Source: Zygnema cylindricum
Lineage: Eukaryota > Streptophyta > Zygnematophyceae > Zygnematales > Zygnemataceae
Direction: 5' to 3'
Length of the DNA stretch: 60,096 nucleotides
Assembly: GCA_037447655.1 (NCBI GenBank)
Contig: JBBHKE010000600.1
Coordinates: 66,801-126,896 of the forward strand
Shown here: positions 31,762-42,254 of the stretch, one piece after another
Position numbering within the stretch: the stretch's first letter is position 1
How the letters are laid out: the number at the start of each line of letters is the position of its first letter
The notes under the pieces: model-generated
The model's input: the letters and a program-made list of their open reading frames with translations, nothing else
The model's database searches: none
Told to the model about the DNA's origin: nothing
Translations under genes and position numbers: made by a program

Positions 31762-34700
31762 GGTTATGGGCCCACCCTTTAGGGTGCCCACCTATAATGG
31801 ATCAAGGTTCATGTATTGGGAGGCCATGATGATTGGAGCTTTGTGCGAAAAACGATACTGGAGTATCGTCAGTGGAGAAGTGAAACGTCCACCATCAAGA
31901 ACTCCACTAGGATTTGGAAGAGTAAGGTTTCCTACAGCTACAGCTTCCTCAGCGAAGGAGGCAGATGATGGAGACAGCAGTGTGTCCGAAAAGGGGAAAG
32001 GGAAGGAGACACCCCTCACTCCTATTTTCACAGTATCGCGAGTGACAACCGTGAAGACCGTGGAGAACGATACTCAAATGTGGGAGGATGTAAACATGGC
32101 TGCCAAGAACTTCATTCTGAGGCACCTCACTCAAGCGTTGGTCACCCCTCATCTTCACATTTACAAGGCCGAGGAGTTGTGGGTGAGTTTGGTGGAGATT
32201 TATAGAGCTAGAACTATTCAGGAGCTCCAGTTGGCTGGGCAAAAACTAGTGAGTTACACTTACAAAGGAGGAAAGATGTTAGATTACTGTAATGATCTTT
32301 ATTGTTTGTATATGGAAATGGAAAGTGCCTGGTGGACAAGTACAATGAAAATGAAAGTTAACACTCTTATCATGAAATTACCAGATGAGTTTGAAAACAT
32401 AGTGTACCGAGTACAGGGAATGACTGATAGTTCATGGAAATGGAACACAGTAGTCAGGATGATACTTGTGCAGGAAAACACAATGGAGATTAGGAGAGGA
32501 GGAAAGAGCATTCAAGCTCTAGCAGCAGGAGGGGACCGATGGGGGAAGGACCCGAAGAAACCTTATAGAGGGGAAAGAGATCATTCTGGGGGACAAAGGC
32601 CCCTAAAGGGTTTTTGTCATTATTGCAAAAAGCCGGGACACTTTATTGCAGATTGTGTCATGCTATCAGAGCTGAGGCTCCAAGAGAACCGTGGAGGAGG
32701 TTCTTCCGGAGGGAAGAAAAAGACACTTGTGGGTACAAAAGTGTCAAGAGAAACCGAGGAGGAGTCCTCTGAGGAAGATGGGGAGCTTCTTCTTGACGAG
32801 AGTCTGGAGGAGAAGGAGATCCCTCGGAGATAGCAGTGTGGCTTTGGAGCAATTCGGGAAGCTCCACAGGAAGGATGGATCATCGACTCAGGTGCATCCA
32901 TGCATATGTGTTGTGATAAAGAACTCTTCACTAAGCTAACAAAGATCCCTACTGTAGAGATAGAGTATGGGGATGGGAGAGTGGTTACTACAGATCTAGT
33001 GGGATCAGTAGATCTGAAAGTCTTAGTGGAGGGTAAGACTTCTATACTTACATTCTCAGATGTACTTTACATTCCTCAGCTGAGTAAAAATCTTGTCTCT
33101 ACGTCTGTGTTAGATGACAAAGCGTTTGATACCTTCACTAGAAAGGGAGTCTTTACAACTACGTATGGGGATGAAGTTTTCTTCACGGCAGATAAGGGTA
33201 GCCAAGGAATGTTTAGGCTTAACCTGAGTAATGAAATGAAGAATGCTTACTATGTTGGTGTTCCTAAGATGATGATTTGGCATAAGCGGTTGGGACATGT
33301 GCATTTTGATAGGTTGAGGGAAATGAAAAAGCTTAAGGTAGTAGATGGCATTCAATTTGGGGATAATGAAATAATGGATGATTGTAGTGGTTGTGCTCAA
33401 GGTAAGGCTCACAGACTTCCCTTTCCCAAAGCGGCCACATATAGAGGTGAGAAAGTGTTAGATTTGGTCCACACAGGTATTTGGGGACCTGCAAAAGTAC
33501 CTTCGGTAGGAGGAAAGAGGTTTATGATGACAATAACCGATGACTGGTCTAGATACTCTAGAGTCTACTTTCTGAAAACAAAGTCTGAAGCGTCAACTTA
33601 CTTCAAAGAATATAAAGCTTGGAGTGAGAAGTTGCATGAAACCCCCATTAAGAGGATAAGGAGTGATAATGGGGGGGAATATACCTCTAACCAGTTTGAG
33701 GAATATTTGAGAGATGAGGGAGTTCAGCACCAAAAAACTGTACCATATAACCCGGAACAAAATGGGGTAGGTGAGAGGTTGAATGGAACACTAGGAGATA
33801 GTGTACGCAGTATGTTGGCCGACAAGAAAATAGGAAAGAGATTTTGGGCAGAAGCAATGAACTGTGCCAACTACATTAAAAATAGAGTCCTTACCTCAAC
33901 TATAAAGGGTGTGACACCTTATGAGAGATAGGTTGGAAGGAAACCAGATATCTCACACCTTAAAGTATTTGGTAGCCAAGTTTACAATCTTAACACGGAT
34001 AGGAAAAACTGGAAACTAGATGCTAAGGGAAAACCTGGATACTTTGTGGGATATGATGAGGATGTTAAGGGATATTGAGTCTATGACTTAGCAAAGAAAG
34101 ATATCATTCTGGTCAAACACTTAGTTGTCATGGATGAAAGAAAGTCATTTGACCCCTTCAAATATACAAAGAAGATAAGAATCAGATTTGAGTCTGAAAG
34201 TGAGGAGAACTCTGACGTTCTCGAAAGGGACATGAGTGAAACCGTGATTACAGATTCAATGGAGATCAAAGTTACAGGAGACTCATCGGAAACCTCACAT
34301 ACTCCTATGGACTTCGAGGAGATAGAAGAAGCGGGACAAGAACCGGTTTCCACGGACAGGGGAGCCGATGAGCGTGTGAGAAGAAATCGAAGACTTCCAT
34401 CCATTCCAGCTTCAGAGTTTGAGGGAGGAAGGAGGAGCAGCAAAAGATTACAGGAAAAACAAGCCGCTCATAAGGTAACAAAGCTATCTCACCCTGATGA
34501 GCCTCAGTCTTACTCAGAGGCAGTGAAAAGTCCTGAGAAATAAAGATGGATTAGAGCCATAAATGATGAGATGGCTTCTATCATGGAAGCAAATACCAGG
34601 GAACTAGCGGATTGTCCTCCAGACAGAAAACCTATTGGGTGTAAATGGGTATTTAAACTAAAATTGAACCTAGATAATACCATTGAAAGATATAAGGCTC

Positions 34701-36091
34701 GATTGGTAGCGAAGGGGTTCACCCAAAAGGAGGGGATTGACTATGAGGAGACCTTTGCTTTAGTTGTTCGGTTCCGATCAGTAAGGATTCTCCTTAGTCT
34801 GGCAGTAGCAGAAGACATGGAAATACACCAGATGGACATTAAGACTACGTTTCTTAATGGTGAGTTAGAGGAAGAAATTTTCATGAGACAACCCGAGGGG
34901 TTTGTGGAAGAAGGAGAAGAGAGCAAAGTCTGCAGGCTCATAAAGTCCTTATATGGACTGAAGCAGGCTCCCCGACAATGGAATAAGAAACTAGATGAGT
35001 TTCTAACCAATCTAGGATATATTCGTATCAGCTCTGACCATTCTATCTATATGTTTGAAGATGAGAATGGTGTCATTTTTATTGCAATTTATGTGGATGA
35101 TCTGCTTGTGTTAAGTAAGTCTTTAGAGAATATCAATAGGCTAAAGAAAGATCTTAGGGGCAGATTTGATATGAAGGATTTAGGGGAGGCAAAATATATT
35201 TTGGGGATCCAAATGGAGAGAGATAGGGGGAAGAAGATTATCAGACTTACTCAGAAAGAAGCAATAGGTAATATGCTTGAGAAATTCCAGATTGAAAATG
35301 CTAATAGTTGTACCACTCCCATGGACTTGAAAAAAGTAAGTGATGGGAGTGTAGAAGGAGGAATGATAATCTTAGACGATCACATGAGTCTATAGGAGAG
35401 AGAGTTTATGAAGTCTATCCCTTATAGACAGGTCATAGGAAGCTTAATTTATTTTATGAACTATACCAAGCCGGACATAGCGGCAACAGTTGGAGTACTC
35501 AGTAGGAGTCTTAATGATCCTAGGAAGAGAGACAAGGAGGCAGCTAAGAGAGTCATGAAATATGTGGTTGGAACCAGAGAATTATGGTTGCATTTGGGAG
35601 GGGAGCACACTGATATCACCACTTGGAGTGATGCCAGTTATGGGGATGCACCTATGAGAAGATGCACTTCTAGATATGTTTTGTATGTGGGGGAAGGAGC
35701 ATGCTGTTGGAGCAGTAAGCAACCAAAGGTGGTTGCTCAGTCTACTATAGAGGCTGAGTATATGGCGTCTTTTTCTGCTGTAAAAGAACTAATGTGGGTG
35801 AAGTCATTGTTGCAAGAACTGAGATATATGAAGGAGGAAGTGCATGAAATCTTTTGCGATAATTAAGCAGCAATCACAATGGCAGCCAATCCAAAACACC
35901 ATTTCAAAGCAAAACATATGAACATAAGATTAAGTTTTTTAAGAGAAAAAGTGGAGAATAAAATAGTGAATCTTGTATATAGATTTGATGAGGAAATGGT
36001 GAATGACATGATGACCAAACCTGTGCCCTCTCCAAAGTTAAAATAATGCAGAGAAAAGTGTGGATTAAAAGAAAAGTTAAAATTAGACTAG
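31742..36091 (+). pseudogene. Element 3 gag-pol polyprotein, seven in-frame stops
   Basis: A single frame of 1,450 codons including the final TAG. Gag starts MEDTKLQVMGPPFRVPTYNG; the intact zinc knuckle is CHYCKKPGHFIADC (about 32615-32660). Protease has WIIDSGASMHMC (about 32880-32915). Integrase has the HHCC motif (MIWHKRLGHVHFDRL...CSGCAQGK) and HTGIWGP, where Gly replaces the first catalytic Asp, then IRSDNGGEYTS and QNGVGERLN. Reverse transcriptase has MEIHQMDIKTTFLNGELEEE and IAIYVDDLLVLSK. RNase H has TTWSDASYGD, IEAEYMA and FCDN. Premature stops: TAG 32831, TAG 33929 (Trp in relatives), TGA 34076 (Arg), TAA 34541, TAG 35393, TAA 35864 (Gln) and TAA 36044. No frameshift was seen. Confidence 0.93.
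31762..31776 (+). promoter_or_regulatory. Primer-binding site, element 3
   Basis: GGTTATGGGCCCACC immediately follows the LTR and is the exact complement (15 of 15) of positions GGTGGGCCCATAACC in the tRNA-like gene at 9388-9458. It lies within the coding frame and encodes part of QVMGPP. Confidence 0.92.
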
Positions 36092-36104
36092 AAAATAAGG
36101 GGAG
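36091..36104 (+). promoter_or_regulatory. Polypurine tract, element 3
   Basis: GAAAATAAGGGGAG immediately upstream of the 3' LTR, overlapping the last base of the polyprotein stop codon. Confidence 0.88.
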
Positions 36105-37148
36105 TGTTGAAATAATTAGTTTTATTGTATTTTCTAGGTCTTACTTAGCGGAAAACATACAAAAGAAAATGTAGGCAGCATGCCTCCATCTCTTCTCTCT
36201 CGCCCCCATACTTGTTGTAGTCACTGAAGGAGAGAGAGAGCGATGGAGCCATGGCTGCCTCAGCTCCATGGGAAGGACTAAAGAGTGACTTAAGTCACTC
36301 TCAACAAAAGGTTGAGTCCGGTAGGACTCGAACCCTCGACCGGTAGAGCGCGGCATAGCCGTTAGCTCTAACCAGTCTGTCGTAGAAGTCCGTTAGGAGA
36401 TATAGGGTTTGATTAGTATTTAAACTATTGTACTATAGAGAAATCATTTAACTGAAAATGTTTACGGCGTGCATAGATACAGTTTGATAAAGTACGAAGT
36501 AATTAATAATTCAAACATATATCGCGCATTTTGTTTCGACATCGAAACAAATATCGCGCAAGTATTTATTACAGCTGAGATTACGTTTCGCGTCAAATCT
36601 GACGGCGCACATCATCGCCGAAATCCCGGATTGGAAACTTTGGCATTTAGTAACATGGTATGACCTGGCGCCACGTGGAGAGACGACATTTGTTCGCAGG
36701 AATTCCGAGGAACGTACGGACGAGTGGAAAATGGACACGCGTCCGCCTAATGGCCTTGTCGTACAGAGGCTGTACAGAAAGTACATCGGCTGTAGTACTT
36801 TTTGGTACTGTATAGTGTTTTGATTAGTTTGTACATGCAGTAGATAGGGGCTGTGAGAGGAACTAGGAAAAACTAGGACTTAGGAAAAATGAGGAAAATA
36901 GTCCTCTCTCTCTCTTTGAGAGTTTGTATAAAATTGGCATCTTTGCCACCAAATAACTTATCGCCTGGTTGGGCGTTTTCAAAGATTTCTTTTTCTACGG
37001 ACTCAAGGGAGTCCAGGCTTCACAAGGGTGCAGTCAGATTGTCTGCTTGTGTGCTTGGGTAGCAGTGATTGCCATTGAAAGTGGGTTAGTTAATAACTAT
37101 CTAGAGGCTTCCTGTATTCTGTAGTCCAATGGAGGACACAAAATTGCA
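36105..37148 (+). repeat. Element 3 3' LTR (1,044 bp)
   Basis: Very similar to the 5' LTR, ending CACAAAATTGCA at 37148. The hairpin is at 36999-37014 and the antisense tRNA-like module at 36311-36405. Differences from the 5' LTR are scattered substitutions and a shorter CT run. Confidence 0.95.
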
Positions 37149-37213
37149 ACATTATCCTAGAGGCTTTACATAGGCTGCCCTTTTTGTGGGTCTATGGAGA
37201 CCACAAAATTGCA
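37149..37213 (+). repeat. Element 4 5' LTR, last 65 bp
   Basis: Resumes the family-2 LTR after element 3 and its ACATT duplication (ATTATCCTAGAGGCTTTACA) and ends ACAAAATTGCA. The primer site GGTTATAGGCCCATCC follows (37214-37228, 13 of 15 matches). The LTR-internal start reads CTATGGAGACCAC. Confidence 0.88.
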
Positions 37214-38450
37214 GGTTATAGGCCCATCCTCTAGGGGGCCCATGTTTGATGGATCAGACTTTTTTTATTGGGAAATGATGATGGAGGGAAATCTCTTTGG
37301 AAATCACCTATGGGGCATAATGTCCGGACAAATTTGATGCCCACCTCCACCGGGGTTTAGAGGAACACGTTTTTTGGCACCTCCATCACTACAGCTGCGA
37401 CAATATTTACCACCATCACTGATGATGGCGAGGGAAGGGAGGAGATTGTCATTGAAGGAGAAAAAATAGGAGTCGCATCTCGAGGGACTATATTTTCAAG
37501 GACGATACCGGCAGCACAACCACTAGCAATGGCGATAAAGAATCAGACCGAACAGTTAGAGTATAAGAAGTGGAACTATGAGGACATGGTTGTTAAGCTC
37601 TTAATTCTTCAAAGTGTAGTGAAGGGCATTGCCAATCCCCTTATGCATGTCAGATCTTCACCTCAGATTTGGGTGTCACTAGTAAAAAAATATAATAGTG
37701 GGTCATTGCACCTGCAACAGTTGGCAAAAAAGTAAGATTGCATCTTATACTTATAAGGGAGGAAATATAAATGATCATTGCAATTTTTTAAGAGCAATAT
37801 TTGGAGAACTAGAAAGTGATGATAACTCATGGTCTGAGAGACAAAGAGTAAATACATTGATGATGAAACTACCTGAAGAGTATGAGAATATCATTAACCG
37901 ATATGAGAATATCATTAACCGATTGGAGGATATAGGAGATAGCAATTGGAACTGGGATGATAGAGTGGAAATGATTTTAGTGAAAGAGAGTACCATAGAG
38001 CTTAGGAGAGGGACTCCAAGTGTTCAAGCATTGTTTGTAGAATCTGATTGGCGCAAGGGTCATGAGGAGAAAGGGAAAGATCACTACCGAAACTTTCAAG
38101 GAAGAGGACAAGGAGGTGGCACGTTTGATCGACAAGGGAGAGGAACTCCTCGAGGAGGACTATGTCACTTCTACAAGAAACCGGGACACTATATGGCAGA
38201 TTTTGTCAAACTTGCAGATCTCCGATTGAAAGATGGACAAGGAACCTTAAGGGATGGAGGAAAGAAAAAGGATTTCTTGACTCAAGTTCATGATGAAGAA
38301 GAGGACGAAGCAACCGAACAGGAAAAAGAGCTTGAGGAGCTTCTTCTTAATCCGAAAACCATTGAGAAGCATGTCGACATTCCACGAAGACACAAGTATG
38401 CTTTCGGAGGTAAGAGGAATCCAACCGAAGATAGGTAGATCATAGACTTA
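37214..38450 (+). pseudogene. Element 4 gag (family 2)
   Basis: After the primer site the frame resembles element 2 gag but is broken. 37529-37735 encodes LEYKKWNYEDMVVKLLILQS; after a frameshift 37698-38438 encodes KIASYTYKGGNINDHCN and MKLPEEYENIIN. A 21-bp tandem duplication repeats YENIINR (37880-37921). The zinc knuckle CHFYKKPGHYMADF has lost two cysteines (Tyr and Phe). The frame ends TEDR followed by TAG where relatives have Trp at the protease entry. Confidence 0.85.
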
Positions 38451-40171
38451 GGGGCTTCAATGCATATGTGCAAAGATAGGAGGTGGTTCACTAAACAGAG
38501 AAAGATCTCAACAGTTGAGATAAAGTACGGAGATGTTAAAGTAGAAACCACAAGTCTTGTTGGAACTGTTGACTTAAAGGTTTTAGTTGATGGGAAGGCA
38601 TCAATTGTAATACTCTCATATATTTTTAACATTCCACAACTTAGCAAGAACTTAGTCTTTACAACTGTCCTAGATGAAAAGGAGTTTGAAACACGAACTA
38701 AGAAAGGAATCTTCACAGCAAGCTTTGATAGTGAGGTCTATTTTATAGCTGAGAAGGGCAGTGAAGGAATGTTCAGAATTGTACTTTGCAATGAAAGGAG
38801 TGTTCTCTACTCGTGTGCAAGTGATATGATGCTTTGGCACAAAAGGTTGGGGCATGTGCATCTAGATAGATTAAAGAAAATGAAGAAAAAGGGAATAGTG
38901 GATGGTATTACTTATGAAGATGATGACACCTCAGATGATTGTTGTGGATGTGCCCAAGGGAATATTCATAGACTTCCATTTCCAAACGAAACCACATTTA
39001 AAAAGAGAGATCTAATGACTGAGAAGATCTGATTGTTCAGAGACACGAGAGATGTTGAATTATATGAACTACAGAGATTAAAAGTGATAATGGGAAAGAA
39101 TACACCTCAAGGGAATGTGAAAATTTCTTAAAGAAGAAGGAATTCATCATGAGAAAACTGTTCCCTATAATCCAGAACAAAATGGTGTAGCAAAAATAGT
39201 GAATAGAACTTTAGGAGATATATCCAGAAGTATGCTAACTAATAAGAGGAATGCTAACTAATAAGAGGAAAGGATTGCAGTTTTGGGCCAAGTCTATGAA
39301 CTATGCTAATTTCATCTTGAATAAAGTCTTAACTTCAGCAAATAAGGAGAAAACTCCGTATGAGAGGTGGACAGGAAGAAAGCCGGATTTGTCTAGTTTG
39401 AGAGTGTTCGAAAGTTAAGTCTACAGTTTGGATTCTGATAAGACTGAATGGAAGTTAGAGGGAAGAGGGAAGCAAGAATATCTTGTAGGATATGATGAGA
39501 GAACAAAAGAATAGCGAGTGTATGACTTGAAAAAGAGAGATATCATTTTGGTAAAACACATAGTGGTGATGAATGAAGTGAAGTCCATTGATCCGTTCAA
39601 ATATAATAAGGAAGTCAAAATTAGAAGTGTACTGGATCAATTTTCTGAATTAAACTTTGGAAATGAAGAGAAGGAAGATGGAGAAAAGGAAAATTCTGCA
39701 GATATACCAAAAGAGAAGGAGGAAAAGACAATATCCGAGGTAGGGCCACAATACGAAGTAGAAACCGATGAGGATATTGATGAGACACCAGAATTGGAAG
39801 ATAGGGGAGCTGAAAATCCTTCTAAACGAAATCCGAGGATGCCTTCCATATCGGCGTCAGATTTTGAAAGGGGAAGAAGAAATAGTAAATGACTTCAAGA
39901 AAGACAAGTAAATAACCAACTCACAAAGATGTCTCACCCTGATGAACCTCAGATATACTTAGAGGCCATACACACCCCAAAAAGTAACCGGTGGATCACT
40001 GCTATAAATGAAAAAATGCCCTTCATCATGGAAGCCAATACATGGGAGTTAGTAGATTGTCCACCGGACCGAAAACCGATTGGATGTAAGTGGGTTTTTA
40101 AGCTTAAACTAAACCCAAATAACACCATTGAAAGATACAAAGTTAGGCTGGTTGCTAAAGGTCATACTTAA
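38439..40171 (+). pseudogene. Element 4 protease, integrase and linker
   Basis: IIDLGASMHMCKDRRW (protease motif with Leu for Ser) starts just after the stop. HKRLGHVHLDRLKK with CCGCAQGN is the integrase zinc region. The catalytic core is largely deleted: the frame jumps after TFKKRDL (39010) to SDNGKEYTS-like and QNGVAKIVN-like pieces near 39080-39210. A duplicated GCTAACTAATAAGAGGA lies at 39234-39267. Then come the acidic linker (39518-39892) and the start of reverse transcriptase. Confidence 0.82.
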
Positions 40172-41372
40172 AAAGAAGAAATAGACTATGAAGAAACCTT
40201 TGCACTTGTACTCAAATTCCTATCCGTCAGAATCCTCTTAAATTTAGCCCAAGCAAAGGATATGGAAATACACCAGATGGATATTAAGACCTCCTTCTTT
40301 CACGGAGAGTTGGAAAAAGAAATCTACATGAGGCAACCGGAAAGATTTGTGGAAAGTGGAGAAGAAAGCAAGGTATGCAAACTGATAAAATCTCTTTATT
40401 ACCTTAAACAAGCTCGGCGACAATGGAACATAAAGTTGGACGAATTTCTGACCAGTTTGGGGTATATCATAATTAGTTCAGATCACTATGTATATCTATT
40501 TGAGGATGAGAATCGAGTGATATTCATTGCTATTTATGTGGATGATTTTTTTAGTCTTAAGCAAGTCCTTATATAAGATTAACAAACTAAAACATGACCT
40601 AAGAAGCCGGTTTGACATGAAAGATGTTGGCGAAGCAAAATACATTTTGGAGATTCAAATGGATAAGGATAGAGAAAACATAATTATAAGACTCACTCAA
40701 AAAAAATTATTGGTAATATGCTAAAAAAAAATCAGATGGATAAAGCAAATGGATGTACCACTCCCTAGATCTAAAAAAAGTACCAAAGGATCGTGAAGAG
40801 GGAGGAATATTGATTTTAAATGATGAGATGGATGAGGAGGAAAATATTTTTTATGGAAGGGATTCAGAATCGGCAGATTGTTGGCAGTTTTATTTACTTT
40901 ATGAACTGTACTCGTCCAGATATAGCTACCGCTGTAGGTGTTCTCAGTAGAAAACTAAATTATCCCAAAAAGAGAGACTAGGAGGCAGCCAATAGGGTGA
41001 TGAGGTATTAGGTGGGGACAAGGGAATTATGGTTGCATTTGGGAGGCGAGCACAGTGATATCAATAGTTGAGTGATGCGAGTTATACAGATGTGCCTTTA
41101 AGGCGGTGTACGATTGGATATGTGCTGCAAATTTAATCTGGTGCATGCTGTTGGAGTAGCAAACAATAGAAAGTAGTTGCTCAGTTCACTATGGAGGGTG
41201 AGTACATGGCTTCTTCTGTTGCCACCAAAGAATAAATGTGGGTGAAATCTCTTATTGAACAACTTGGGTTCATGAAGTTGAACTCAGAATGTTTTTTGTT
41301 ATAATGAAACTGCTATCTCTATTGCAACTAATCCAAAACATTTTTTCAAAGCTAAGCATATGGATATTATGT
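40172..41372 (+). pseudogene. Element 4 reverse transcriptase and RNase H, truncated
   Basis: A TAA replaces the Gln codon of GHTQKE at 40169-40171. MEIHQMDIKTSFFHGELEKE and IAIYVDDFF follow, then a frameshift immediately after the catalytic box. RNase H pieces (GTRELWLHLGGEH, SDASYTDVPLRRC, VVAQFTMEGEYMAS) are spread over several frames with multiple stops, including TAG for Trp at 40979. Homology ends at KAKHMDI (about 41372), where family-4 sequence begins, so the 3' end and its LTR are missing. Confidence 0.82.
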
Positions 41373-41418
41373 TGTTTTGAAAGCTTTAGTCCTCACTAAG
41401 CTTCATAGGTGAGGGGAG

Positions 41419-42254
41419 TGTTTTCTTAGTACTTAGAATATTATGTGAAAGTCTGGTTCAGTATGTACCAGAATTAATGTTACAGTGAACAGAGAGGGAC
41501 TTCACGGTGTGACAAACTTCAGGACACGCGTCGGTAAAAGGAATATGAGACGCTCTACAAAGATCCGGTCGTACTATTCAGACTCACTATAAGACCGAGG
41601 TGTCACATAAAAGTTTCATTTTGGATTAAACTTCGAAAGGACGGACGGTGGAGATTTGCTGCCGATGGAAGGTGATCATCCGGTACCACGTCTGTAATTA
41701 TCTAACGTGTTGTGTACAATGTACTGTGACGTTACTTATCTCTAGTTTGTACAGGAGCGTGTTTTGTTTGATTAGTGTCTCAGTTCGGATTCATTCTGTA
41801 TGACATACATTGACATATTCAGGTATCCTCTTTTCAGATAGTAGATATTATTGATGCATGGTTGGTGTGCCACCTTTGCTTATTTAGGGCAGTAAGTGGC
41901 TGCTAGCTCTTAGAAGAATAGATCTTTTAGGTATAAGTATAGGACTTGCGATTTCAGAATTAGGAACTTGTTGTATCAAAATTATGCTGTGTGATTTTTG
42001 ATATCTTTGACTGAGAATAATTCTCACATTTGTTTGCAAATTTTTGTGTAAATTTGCACTTGTGTTCCTTTGTGTATTATCCGCATTGTGTCAGATTTGT
42101 AGGCCATTTGGTTCACTAATTTATCTTAGGTTGTGTTCCAAATTTGTGAGTATTTTTTTGAGCATCTGTGAGAGCTTCTTGCTTATCTGAATTTTGTGAT
42201 GACTACTCCAGCATCCTCTTCATCTTCAGTTGGTGTAGTAGTCACAGAACAACA
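41419..42254 (+). repeat. Family-4 LTR (836 bp)
   Basis: Begins TGTTTTCTTAGTACTTAG and ends GAACAACA. The gag ATG (42196 or 42199) is 59 or 56 nt inside the LTR end. No antisense tRNA-like module or TTTGTTTCG palindrome was recognised, unlike families 1-3. Confidence 0.8.

Larger units (their letters stand above)
30714..37148 (+). mobile_element. Element 3: near-complete Ty1/copia (family 3)
   Basis: 6,435 bp with LTRs 30714-31761 and 36105-37148, primer site, one long coding frame, polypurine tract, and a perfect 5-bp duplication ACATT (30709-30713 and 37149-37153). It is inserted into the 5' LTR of element 4, so it is younger than that element. Frame is conserved along the whole polyprotein but seven premature stops inactivate it. 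Confidence 0.97.

Noticed and set aside
12633-36091. Reassigned stop codons in the retroelement frames
   Set aside because: All three stop codons appear at positions where relatives have different residues (Trp, Arg, Gln, Tyr), so mutation explains them better than a variant code.
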